Assembly: GCA_965221345.1 (NCBI GenBank)
Contig: CBDCSD010000001.1
Coordinates: forward strand, 310,001 to 374,000
DNA: 64,000 bases
Source: Bin5 sp965221345
GTDB taxonomy: Bacteria; Chloroflexota; Anaerolineae; Caldilineales; Caldilineaceae
Direction: 5' to 3'
The translations under genes and the position numbers were made by a program. This document shows, one piece after another, positions 8,302 to 17,324 of the stretch. Within the stretch, counting starts at the first letter, position 1. Each line of letters starts with the position of its first letter. A model generated the notes under the pieces. That model saw only the letters and a program-made list of their open reading frames with translations, ran no database searches and was not told the origin of the DNA.

Positions 8302-9000
8302 CTATACGTCCAAGCTATCGCCGGGATTCAGAATTGCGCACTCAATGTCGGATTCGTCCAGCAGCTTCTGAGAAAAGGCCTCGGCATCCTGTTCAATAAG
8401 CGGGAATGTATTGTAGTGGATGGGGATAACTTTTTTGGCCTTCACAAACTGGGCCGCCTGGATAGCATCGTCCGGCCCCATCGTGAAGTTGTCTCCGATC
8501 GGCAGCGCCGCCACGTCCACGCCGCCCACATCCCCGATAAGACGCATATCATAGGTCAGGGCGGTATCGCCGGCGAAGTAGACATCGCTGCCATCATTGA
8601 AATGGATCAACGCGCCGGCGGGATTGCCGCCGTAGCTGCCGTCCGGCAGCGCGCTGCCGTGATGGGCGATCGTCAGCTTAACCCGTCCGAAGTCGAAGTT
8701 GTAGCCGCCCCCGATGTGCATCTGGTGGACGTTGTCCACCCCTTGCGCCATCAACCAGTCGCCGATTTCATAGTTGCAGATTACAAGACAGCCGGTGCGC
8801 TTGGCAACCGGAACTGCATCGGCCATGTGGTCCGCGTGGCCATGTGTCAGGATGATTACGTCCGCGTCAACGCTGTCCGCGGTCGCGTCAGCCGGAGCCA
8901 CCGGGTTATTCGGCGCCAGAAACGGGTCGATCAGCAAATTCGTGCCATCTGCGTCAACCCCGAATGTCGAATGTCCATAGTACGTGAGCCGAACTGTCAT
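8302..9000 (-). CDS. UPF0173-type metal-dependent hydrolase
   Basis: A 232-residue metallo-beta-lactamase-fold protein. The metal-binding motif HGHADHM lies near residues 53-59; further ligands are suggested by IAHHGS (about 111-116), FAGDT (142-146) and IPIHYNTFP (196-204). Length and order of motifs match the UPF0173/YtkL-like family of metal-dependent hydrolases, whose natural substrate is not established. It is cytosolic with no signal peptide. It lies downstream of nuoI on the same strand, separated by a family C element. Confidence 0.9.
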   Translation of the reverse strand: MTVRLTYYGHSTFGVDADGTNLLIDPFLAPNNPVAPADATADSVDADVIILTHGHADHMADAVPVAKRTGCLVICNYEIGDWLMAQGVDNVHQMHIGGGYNFDFGRVKLTIAHHGSALPDGSYGGNPAGALIHFNDGSDVYFAGDTALTYDMRLIGDVGGVDVAALPIGDNFTMGPDDAIQAAQFVKAKKVIPIHYNTFPLIEQDAEAFSQKLLDESDIECAILNPGDSLDV

Positions 9001-9040
9001 TGCCCCATCTCCTCAGCCGCCAACCACCCTCTATTTCTTA

Positions 9041-9104
9041 GTAAATGCCTAAGACTCGGCTAACTGCCGTTACTAAAAACTAAAAACCGACCACTAAAAA
9101 CTGC
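9041..9104 (+). repeat. family C element, long form
   Basis: Begins GCCTAAGACTCGGC, then GTTACTAAAAACTAAAAAC and CCACTAAAAACTGCC, and stops a few bases from the nuoI stop codon, reading toward nuoI. Confidence 0.85.
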
Positions 9105-9111
9105 CCTCAAG

Positions 9112-9981
9112 CTACTCGCCGGATTCCAGTTTCCGCAGCCGCGCCCGCTCCTGGGCCTTGCGCTTCAGCTCTTCCATGCGAGCCCTTTTGGCCGCCGCGG
9201 CATCATCATCGCTGCTGCCGCCATCTGCGGCCTGGGCCTGCCGCTGGGCTGCCCGCTCGCGGGCCAACGCCTGCAGTTCTGCCGCCGACCGTTTCGGCGC
9301 TGCCGCGGCCGTAGCCGACTCCTGCTCGGCCTCCGCACTCTTGGCCGCCGCCCTCGCCGCTGCCTTGGCAGCCTTCTCTTCCTCCTGCCGCCGCTTCTTT
9401 TCCGCTTCTTCGCGGCGCCGGGTCTGCTCTTCTTCGTACTGCGTCGGCCACAGAGCCGCGTAATACTCCAATGGAACCGTCAGCTCTTCCATGTCATAAA
9501 CGAGCTGCGGGTTGCGATCATAGACCGCGAGCTCGTAGTCATGGTTCATTTTGATGGCGTCGAAGGGGCAGAATTCAACACAGAAGCTGCAACTCATGCA
9601 GACCGCCGCGTCAATGTAGAACTCCGAGCAACGCGTGACCGGTTTGCCGTTTTCGTCACTATCGCGCACGATCCAGATACACTGCGGCGGACAGACCTTG
9701 GCGCATATGCCGCAGGCCGTGCAGCGGTCTTCACTCGTTTCCGAGTCCCAGATCAGCATCGGGATATAGCGGAAGCGCTCCGGCAGCAGCCGCTTTTCTT
9801 CCGGATACTGGATCGTCAGCAGCCCTTCCTGATCAATCGGCTGCTGGATGACGCGGCGATTGTTGCCAAGCTCAATACTGCCCCGGTAGCGGTCCGGCAC
9901 ACTCTCCCGATCGTCCTCAAATGTATCCAAAGCGTGCTTCAATGTCACGCCCAAACCCTTAAGTAGCCCTGTCCCAAACAT
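9112..9981 (-). CDS. nuoI: NADH-quinone oxidoreductase subunit I with C-terminal tail
   Basis: The N-terminal 175 residues are a ferredoxin-like complex I subunit with two [4Fe-4S] motifs, CTACGICAKVCP (about 87-98) and CMSCSFCVEFCP (about 128-139), which bind clusters N6a and N6b in the peripheral arm. The remaining about 105 residues are an Ala/Glu/Lys/Arg-rich, probably helical extension ending ARMEELKRKAQERARL. At 289 residues it is well above the usual 150-200. It is the last gene of nuoB-nuoCD-nuoI. The tail resembles a shorter one on NuoB in the same cluster. Confidence 0.93.
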   Translation of the reverse strand: MFGTGLLKGLGVTLKHALDTFEDDRESVPDRYRGSIELGNNRRVIQQPIDQEGLLTIQYPEEKRLLPERFRYIPMLIWDSETSEDRCTACGICAKVCPPQCIWIVRDSDENGKPVTRCSEFYIDAAVCMSCSFCVEFCPFDAIKMNHDYELAVYDRNPQLVYDMEELTVPLEYYAALWPTQYEEEQTRRREEAEKKRRQEEEKAAKAAARAAAKSAEAEQESATAAAAPKRSAAELQALARERAAQRQAQAADGGSSDDDAAAAKRARMEELKRKAQERARLRKLESGE

Positions 9982-9994
9982 ACCCTAAACTCCT

Positions 9995-10095
9995 GACTGC
10001 AGTTTTTGGTTTCTAGTTTCTAGTATTCAGTAACTGCCTACAACGCTCTGCTTTGCCGTCACCAAAAACTAAAAACTGACTACTAAAAACTCCCC
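9995..10095. repeat. paired family C elements in opposite orientation
   Basis: The nuoCD-nuoI gap is filled by a reversed copy (CAGTTTTTGGTTTCTAG, 9995-10032) next to nuoI and a forward copy (CACCAAAAACTAAAAACTG, from about 10033) next to nuoCD. Each reads toward its adjoining coding region. Confidence 0.8.
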
Positions 10096-11874
10096 TCACC
10101 TATCCACTTCACCCAGTACGATGTCGATGGCGCCTAGAATTACAATCGCGTCTGCGATCTTGTAACCGACGCTCATCGGGCCGAGCGCATTCAGGTTGAT
10201 ATAGCTGGGCGCGCGCACGTGATAACGCCACGGCTGCGTCTTGCCGTCGCTGGCCAGATAGAATCCCAGCTCCCCCTTCGGCGCTTCGATGCGGCTGTAG
10301 ACTTCGCCTTCCGGCGCCCGCAAGGTGTACCCGCCCTTGCCGCCCAGAGTTTCCCCTTCCGGCATATCGCGCAGCGCCTGCTGCAGGATGCGCACACTTT
10401 CCTTCGCTTCCAGCATTCGGATGTAATAGCGGTCGTAAATGTCGCTGTTCGGCAGCGTCGGGATGTCGAAATTGAAGCGGTCGTAGATGCCGTATGGCTC
10501 TGCTTTGCGAATATCGTACGCCAACCCCCCCGCCCGGATCATCGGCCCGCTCACACTGAGGGAGATCAAATCTTCGACCGCAAGGTAGCCGACACCGCGG
10601 CCGCGCGCCTTCAGGATCTCGTTTTCCGTCAGCATTCTGTCCAGCTCATCCAATGCCCGCGGCAGGCGGTCGTTGGCAAGATAGGCCGCCTGCCCGTGCC
10701 AACCCTCCGGCAGATCGCTCACGACCCCACCAAAACGCATGTAGTTGCACATCATGCGCGCGCCCGAGACCGCTTCGAACAGATCCAGGATCATCTCCCG
10801 CTCTTCGATCGCGTACAGCGCCGGCGTCTGCAGCGCGCCCAGGTCGTTGAGGATAAAACCGATCGACCAGGTGTGATTGACGATACGACTGAACTCCGCC
10901 ATGATCACGCGCAGGTATTCCGCCCGTTCCGGTACCTCGATGCCGGCCAGCTTCTCCACCGCCAGCGCGTAGCTCCAATTGTTGCTCATCGAGTTCAGAT
11001 AGTCGAGCCGGTCGGTGTACGGCATATTCATCAGCCACGTGTTGCGCTCACCGATCTTTTCGTGATTGCGGTGCAGATAGCCCATCTCCGGTTCGAGCGC
11101 CAGGATCGTCTCACCCTCCACCCGCGTCAGCATCCGGAACACACCATGCGTGCTGGGGTGATGCGGTCCCAGGTTGACCACGATGCTTTCCGTATCCAGG
11201 TGCGACTCATTTTCGTGCTGCGGCGCCTGGCTCACCGGCACATACGCGACCGCCTGCTCCCACGAGTCCGGATCCCATCCGGCCGGATAGGTCGTGTTCT
11301 TGGCCCAGGGCAGCTTGTCTTCCTGGAATTCGTATTCGCCCTTCGGATGGCGGCTGCGGAACGGCTTGGCATCCTCCTCGTAATAGGCCTCATGCCAGTC
11401 CTTGCGCATCGGGTGGCCGTTGAACCCGTCCCACAGCAGGATGCGCCGCAAATTCGGATGCCCGTCAAACTTGACCCCGTACAGGTCGTAGACCTCCCGC
11501 TCCTGCAAATTCGCGCCCGGGTAAACCGAGGTGGCGCTGGGGATGGTATCGTCCTCCGGCACCCGCACATGCAGCGCGATCGAGCCGCCGCCGCGCCGCG
11601 TGCTGTAGAGGTTGTAGACGACTTCCAGGCGCTCGTCGATACCGGCGCGCAGCTTGCCGCCGTACCCCTTGTAATCGACGCACGTCAAATTGGAGAGAAA
11701 GTCGTAGCCCGACGCATCGCGCAAATGGGTTAGCACGTCCAGGATTCTATCCGGCGCGATCACAAACGCCGCCTCCGTATCCTCGGCCCACGTGCCCACG
11801 ACCGCGTCTGCAAGATCCTGTTCAAGCCCCAAATCGTTAGCGGGCGCTTCTGCCACAGCAGTTGCTTCAGTCAT
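10096..11874 (-). CDS. nuoCD: fused NADH-quinone oxidoreductase subunits C and D
   Basis: A 592-residue fusion. The NuoC part (about residues 1-205) shows LTCVDYKGYGG and EREVYDLYGVKFDGHPNLRRILL. The NuoD part starts near residue 222 with VVNLGPHHPSTHGVFRM, then MGYLHRNHEKIGE and a C-terminal AIDIVLGEVDR. NuoD forms the quinone-binding chamber with NuoB in the peripheral arm of complex I. The fusion is known in several phyla. It lies between nuoB and nuoI, with repeats in both gaps. The start ATG at 11874 is the first of the frame; the first 20 residues are Ala-rich and not conserved. Confidence 0.95.
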   Translation of the reverse strand: MTEATAVAEAPANDLGLEQDLADAVVGTWAEDTEAAFVIAPDRILDVLTHLRDASGYDFLSNLTCVDYKGYGGKLRAGIDERLEVVYNLYSTRRGGGSIALHVRVPEDDTIPSATSVYPGANLQEREVYDLYGVKFDGHPNLRRILLWDGFNGHPMRKDWHEAYYEEDAKPFRSRHPKGEYEFQEDKLPWAKNTTYPAGWDPDSWEQAVAYVPVSQAPQHENESHLDTESIVVNLGPHHPSTHGVFRMLTRVEGETILALEPEMGYLHRNHEKIGERNTWLMNMPYTDRLDYLNSMSNNWSYALAVEKLAGIEVPERAEYLRVIMAEFSRIVNHTWSIGFILNDLGALQTPALYAIEEREMILDLFEAVSGARMMCNYMRFGGVVSDLPEGWHGQAAYLANDRLPRALDELDRMLTENEILKARGRGVGYLAVEDLISLSVSGPMIRAGGLAYDIRKAEPYGIYDRFNFDIPTLPNSDIYDRYYIRMLEAKESVRILQQALRDMPEGETLGGKGGYTLRAPEGEVYSRIEAPKGELGFYLASDGKTQPWRYHVRAPSYINLNALGPMSVGYKIADAIVILGAIDIVLGEVDR

Positions 11875-11949
11875 TCCACACTCTCAATATATCTCTGAAT
11901 TCTGTACAGTTCTGAACTCTGTCTCTCGCGTCCCCAATGCCCCGGTGCA

Positions 11950-11976
11950 GCAGTCCACTATCCCCTAACCACTGCC
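11950..11976. repeat. short family B element
   Basis: CAGTCCACTATCCCCTAACC phrase directly after the nuoB stop codon. Confidence 0.55.
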
Positions 11977-11977
11977 C

Positions 11978-12775
<798 letters not shown>

Positions 12776-13012
12776 GCCGAAATCCCTGTCAAATGCTCTC
12801 GCGACGCCAGCCTATCGAAACCTGCAAAGCCCGAGTCGCGTAAAGATTAAAAACGGAACGCCCCATGCGTCCATTTGCCCACCTTACTGCAAATATACCC
12901 TACCGCCGGGGGAAAAGCAAGTGAATTTCGTTACAAGTGGATTATAAAGCCGAAGATTAGACGGGTCAAGACACACTGGCAGCGGGGTCAGGGTAGTCGC
13001 ATCTTGTTGGGA

Positions 13013-13237
13013 GAGAATTTTTGGGAGATAGCCAGTTTTCCAACCGGCTCGGTTACGTTTGGCAGAAAGACCGATTTGGGCGCTGTTCTCTCTGCGTAAG
13101 AGGTTGAAAGCCATGCGGCGCAAGACGGCCAAGTTGTGCTGCGCATGGACCTGACGGATGCGACTGTCGTCCCCATCCAAGACCCAGTAGACTGAATTCT
13201 CGATGCTCCAGTGGCTGAGGGTGGAAGTCAGGAGCAA
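13013..13237 (-). pseudogene. ISAs1-family transposase C-terminal remnant
   Basis: The minus frame encodes SHWSIENSVYWVLD, then GDDSRIR, HAQHNLAVLRRMAFNLLRRE and a GWKTGYLPKIL ending. This is the order of the C-terminal third of ISAs1-type (H-repeat-associated) DDE transposases, with the HW.IEN catalytic-region glutamate retained. A few residues are missing between WVLD and DDSR, and nothing upstream encodes the rest. The open frame continues past both ends but is not transposase-like there. It is a decayed insertion sequence at the left edge of the accessory island. Confidence 0.8.
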
Positions 13238-13554
13238 TTTGGCATCGGAGGAAAAGATGGAATTCACATCAGATGCAAATGACTTGGGGGCTGATGCGGG
13301 CATTTCATTCATTGTGGACCGTTTTAACCAGATTAATCTTGATGGTGGGACGCAGGCATTCTCATCTGTGTGTTGGACGAGAGTTTATGAGTGTATACGA
13401 GCGTTTTCGAGTTGTCTGAGCTGCAATTCATGCAGTTTGTGTGATGGGCTGTGATGGGGGGCCTTCTCAGCGCTGGCGGGCCCGTTCAACTGTTTATGTG
13501 CGTTGTACAAGAGTTGGACGAGATCTGACATGGTGGGACGTGTTTGGACGTCAA

Positions 13555-13614
13555 AGGTCGGGTCAAGTCGGGTCAAGTAGGTATAAGTCGGGTCAGAGCG
13601 GGCGATATTTTTTT
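13555..13614 (+). repeat. decamer array 1 with T-run
   Basis: Consecutive 10-nt units AGGTCGGGTC, AAGTCGGGTC, AAGTAGGTAT, AAGTCGGGTC, AGAGCGGGCG, then ATATTTTTTT. A shorter relative (AGGTCGGGTT, AAGTCGGGCA, AAAGCGGGCA) lies at 13767-13796. Confidence 0.85.
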
Positions 13615-14357
13615 CTGGCAATTGTTGTCGTAACGCTTTTGCATCGGTTTTTCCGTTTCCGGAGTCGATTCCCGGTTCTGGCAACCTCTCCCGGACTCTC
13701 ACAGACGCCAGACTCAAGTCGGTCAGCTGGCGGTTGGGGGGCAGGGTGTCGAGTCCGGACGCTTGAGGTCGGGTTAAGTCGGGCAAAAGCGGGCAGTTAA
13801 CGGACTTGCAAGGGTCCTCCCTCGCCTTCAGATTCCCAGCCAGTGGGAGTCATGTGTTCATGATAACGATACGCTCTCAGTGATGCCTATTCGTATTTCG
13901 GTACAGGGCTATTATATCACCGTTTTTGATGCAATTTCCCTGTTTTCCAACCCAATTCAGATGCAATGGCCCTGGGACTTATGCCCCGGACAATCGCACC
14001 CAATTTCGGAGATTAGCGTAGTCATCAAAGGGCAGCCACATGGGTCGTGCCTTCCGCAAGCGGGGACCTACCCGAGTTTCGGGGACCGTTGACATTTTGG
14101 GGAGGCCGCTGAGAATCGCGCTGAAACGGCAAGCCGGCAGTACTGCCAGGGATTTTTCTCGCTTGCGTATTGCAGTAGACAGAACCAATCGATCCGCGAA
14201 GTCATGCGAAGGGCCGCGAAGAACACTGAAGGCGTAACGGATTTTCTTTGCGCGGCCCTGCGCGGAAGAGCACTTTGCTCCCGCAAATCGCTATTTTGCC
14301 AATCGTCTACGGGCACTCGTCATTGCTCGATTCATTTGCCTGTGTTCACGCCGCGTT

Positions 14358-14426
14358 ATGTCTACAAATGTCGCGCCATGTCTACATATGTCTACATATG
14401 TCTACATATGTCGCGCCAAAAAAAAA
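14358..14426 (+). repeat. decamer array 2 with A-run
   Basis: Exactly six 10-nt units: ATGTCTACAA, ATGTCGCGCC, ATGTCTACAT three times, ATGTCGCGCC; followed by nine A residues. No unique spacers are present. Confidence 0.9.
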
Positions 14427-14800
14427 TCTGGGACGCTTTCCTTGCGACTTACCGAACAGTTCCTCGCCGTCCCTGATGGATACCGCGAGGACGATTTGGG
14501 GGCATTTCACAGCGTTTCAACTGACCGCTTTCACCTTCAAGTTTTCTATGGGCGAGAGCAGTGGCTTCTCAAATCGTGCGCCTCGATTGTCCATAAAGCG
14601 GGCCCACAAGGGGGCGCTTCCTGAATTAGGGGGCCGCTACAGGCTCTTTTTCAGTTTGATGCGATTGTCCTGTGGGGAAGAGCAATCGCGTCTAAGTTCG
14701 GACGCCAGCCTCGCCCACGCAGGGCGCCCACAAAGGGTACCTATTCGATTCAGGCGGCCTTACGAGGCCTTGCACCAATTCGATGCAATTTTCCTGGGTT

Positions 14801-14864
14801 AGGTCGGTCTAAGTCGATCCAAGTCGATCCAAGTCGATCCAGAGCAGGGTGTTTCCTTTTTTTT
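14801..14864 (+). repeat. decamer array 3 with T-run
   Basis: AGGTCGGTCT, AAGTCGATCC three times, AGAGCAGGGT, then GTTTCCTTTTTTTTT. The first and last units match those of array 1 almost exactly, although the middle unit differs. Confidence 0.88.
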
Positions 14865-14968
14865 TGGACTTTTTTCTTGATCTCGCAGACGTTTCCTCCA
14901 ACCTATTCAGGCAGCCTCACAAGGTTTGTCCCAATTCGTTGCAATTGCCTTGGTTTAGGGCGGGTTTC

Positions 14969-15019
14969 GACGGATTATGTCGGATTATGACGGACTATGA
15001 CGGAGTGTTTCCTTTTTTT
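14969..15019 (+). repeat. decamer array 4 with T-run
   Basis: ACGGATT, ATGTCGGATT, ATGACGGACT, ATGACGGAGT, then GTTTCCTTTTTTT. A box GCAGACGTTTCCTC follows at 15042, and the same box follows array 3 at 14885. Confidence 0.85.
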
Positions 15020-15330
15020 CGGCCCTTACATTCTTGCGTTCGCAGACGTTTCCTCGCCGTCTTTGATGGCTAATGGGCAGATGAATGCCTGGGCAATTCG
15101 CGGACTTACAGCGGCCCTCCTTTGCATTCAGTCTTTTTGGGACGGGAGTCATGCCTTCCTCTGGGCAGAGCAATCGCATCCTAATTCAGACGACATTATA
15201 GCATATGAAGGGCACCCACAACGGGGCGCCCTTACTTGATTCAGGCGGCACTATGAGTTTTTCTTCAATTCGACGCATTTTTCGTGGCGGCGGGGACGTT
15301 GCCCAGTCGGACCGCGGGCGGGCCCAAACT

Positions 15331-15355
15331 GGGACTCAATAGCTGGACCACGAGC
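15331..15355 (+). repeat. possible degenerate copy R0 of the defence-island repeat
   Basis: ACTCAATAGCTGGACCACGA resembles the core of R1-R4 (CAAT, CTAGACCACGAA) and lies on the left side of the mod-res pair. Degenerate; alone it would not be called. Confidence 0.35.
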
Positions 15356-15669
15356 CAAGGTGCATTATCGAGTAATTCACCACGCCCTTGGTGAGCCGGT
15401 TCAATGGCCAAGCGACAGCGTCGATATACGGCCGCCCGCCGCAACTATTCGGATGCACACTGATTCTGCCATCTGATGGTCCAAAAATAGGGGCCAGCTA
15501 TACGTCTTCTGAGTTGTATCAGGGATCTCAATTCAGTTTCCACAGACATACAAAAGGTGGTATAGTTTACCAACACCGTTGTGATTTCCTACTTTACGGA
15601 ACAAGGCTAGCCTAGAAGGTAGTCTTTTCGCGCGCGCTTCATACCTCTCGACGAAAGATACGGCCCGCT

Positions 15670-17310
15670 ATGCCTACGTTAGATTTCAAAGGCAAGCAGC
15701 ACATTTACGCGCACCATCTCTCTGTTCCTCACCGACCGCTGCTTCCCGACCATTCTCGCTCTCTGAACCCTGCCGGCGCTGACGACAACCTAATCATCCA
15801 CGGCGACAATTTACATGCCCTCAAGGCTCTTCTGCCTCGCTACGCCGGACGCGTCAAATGTATCTACATTGACCCGCCTTACAATACCGGTAACGAGAGC
15901 TGGATCTACAACGACAGGGTGAACAGCCCATTGATGCAAGAATGGTTGCAACAGAACAGCCCAGTGGATGGCGAAGATCTCGAACGGCACGATAAGTGGC
16001 TTTGCATGATGTGGCCCCGCCTACATCTCCTAAGAGAGTTGCTGTCAGAGGACGGGGCGATTTTTATTTCCATTGACGACAACGAGCAGCATCACCTTCG
16101 TATGTTGATGGACGAGATTTTCGGGGAGCAAAATTTCATTGCAACAATCATATGGAACAAGATGGATAGTCCCAAGAATTCCGCTCGTCATGTTAGCGAA
16201 GATCACGAAAGCATATTGATTTACGCAAAAGTCTCAGATATATGGAAACCCAACTTGCTGCCAAGAAGTCCCGAAATGCTGGCAAGATATAAGAATCCTG
16301 ACAATGACCCGAGGGGTCCATGGCTCTTGAGCGATCTGGCTGCCAGAAATCATTATTCACGTGGACGCTATCCCATAACGACACAATCAGGAAACGTCAT
16401 AGAAGGCCCGCCAGCTGGAAGCTACTGGAGAGTAAGCAGAGAAAAATTTGATGCCTTGGATGCAGACAAGCGTATTTGGTGGGGGACATCGGGAGATAGC
16501 CGTCCCGGAATAAAGCGGTTTCTGTCAGAGGTTCGAGAGGGCATAGTGCCTCGCACTCTTTGGGCTTGGGAGGAAGTAGGCAGCACCCGCCATTCCAAAC
16601 AAGAGCTAAGTCAAGTCATGTCTGCACCGGCTTCAACGGACCTCTTTATAACACCAAAACCTACCGGCTTAATCAAGCGTGTCTTGCAAATTGCATCGGA
16701 CAAAAATTCGGTAATCCTTGACTCTTTCGCGGGCAGCGGAACCACTGCCCATGCCGTTCTTGCTCTTAACAAAGAAGATGGCGGCAACCGTAAGTTTATC
16801 CTTGTCGAGTGCGAGGATTACGCAGAAAGCATCACCGCCGAACGGGTGCGACGCGTCATTAGCGGGGTTCCCGACGCCCGCGATGAATCACTGCAAGGAG
16901 GCTTGGGCGGCTCGTTCCTCTACTGCACGCTGGGCGAACCGCTGGATATTGAAGGGATTCTTTTCGGCGTTGCGCTGCCAGTCTACTCCGATTTGGCAGC
17001 CCACCTTCTTCATACTGTCACAGGTATCTCCTTCGCTGCCAGCAGCCTGGGGCCTCAGAATGATGATGGGTTGTTCCATAGTGACGAAGCCACCAATTAC
17101 TACCTGCTCTACGAAGCGAACTTGGAGTTCTTGCGCAGCAACGAGGCAATGCTGGACGAGCAACGGGCAGAATGTATCAGCGCGGCCTGCCGGGAAGAGG
17201 GCAAGAAGGCCATCGTATTCGGATCTGGAAAGTACATCGGCCAGCGCGAACTGACAAGTTGGGGAATTACTTTCTGCCAATTGCCCTATGAATTATACCG
17301 CAGAGGGTAA
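15670..17310 (+). CDS. mod: type III restriction-modification methyltransferase subunit
   Basis: A 546-residue beta-class N6-adenine methyltransferase. The catalytic motif IV IYIDPPYNTG lies near residues 65-74, before the AdoMet-binding motif I DSFAGSGTTAHA near 350-361, the order of Mod subunits. LIIHGDNLHALKALLP precedes the catalytic motif. Mod recognises and methylates a short asymmetric site and is needed by Res for cleavage. The central target-recognition region is distinctive. Translation presumably starts at 15670; the upstream GAAAG is weak. It is followed after 14 bases by res, so the two form one operon. AT content is higher than in the surrounding housekeeping genes, consistent with transfer. 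Confidence 0.94.
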   Translation: MPTLDFKGKQHIYAHHLSVPHRPLLPDHSRSLNPAGADDNLIIHGDNLHALKALLPRYAGRVKCIYIDPPYNTGNESWIYNDRVNSPLMQEWLQQNSPVDGEDLERHDKWLCMMWPRLHLLRELLSEDGAIFISIDDNEQHHLRMLMDEIFGEQNFIATIIWNKMDSPKNSARHVSEDHESILIYAKVSDIWKPNLLPRSPEMLARYKNPDNDPRGPWLLSDLAARNHYSRGRYPITTQSGNVIEGPPAGSYWRVSREKFDALDADKRIWWGTSGDSRPGIKRFLSEVREGIVPRTLWAWEEVGSTRHSKQELSQVMSAPASTDLFITPKPTGLIKRVLQIASDKNSVILDSFAGSGTTAHAVLALNKEDGGNRKFILVECEDYAESITAERVRRVISGVPDARDESLQGGLGGSFLYCTLGEPLDIEGILFGVALPVYSDLAAHLLHTVTGISFAASSLGPQNDDGLFHSDEATNYYLLYEANLEFLRSNEAMLDEQRAECISAACREEGKKAIVFGSGKYIGQRELTSWGITFCQLPYELYRRG

Positions 17311-17324
17311 CAGGGAGTCGGACC

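Larger units (their letters stand above)
14621..15290 (+). repeat. degenerate approximately 55-nt unit, four copies
   Basis: Copies start near 14621, 14744, 14903 and 15236. Shared phrases are GATTCAGGCGGCC, a pyrimidine-rich middle, CAATTCGATGCAATTTTCC and TGGGTTAGG. Upstream phrases GCGCCCACAAAGGG and GAGCAATCGCATC also recur (near 14590, 14680, 14725, 15170 and 15212), so the full ancestral unit was probably longer. Confidence 0.75.
13238..15669. other. 2.4-kb non-coding repeat-rich segment
   Basis: No open frame in this interval shows family resemblance or a good ribosome binding site. Instead it holds 10-nt tandem arrays at 13555-13604, 13767-13796, 14358-14417, 14801-14850 and 14969-15007, homopolymer T or A runs next to most of them, and degenerate copies of an approximately 55-nt unit at 14621, 14744, 14903 and 15236. 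GC content is visibly lower than in flanking genes. It separates the transposase remnant from the restriction-modification genes. Confidence 0.8.

Noticed and set aside
10219..11733. 504-residue plus-strand ORF opposite nuoCD
   Set aside because: It is the antisense frame of a strongly conserved gene in GC-rich DNA; composition is His/Arg-rich without any motif.
12884..13312. Intact transposase gene
   Set aside because: Only the C-terminal part matches an ISAs1-type transposase; the flanking residues of the frame are not homologous and no inverted ends were found.
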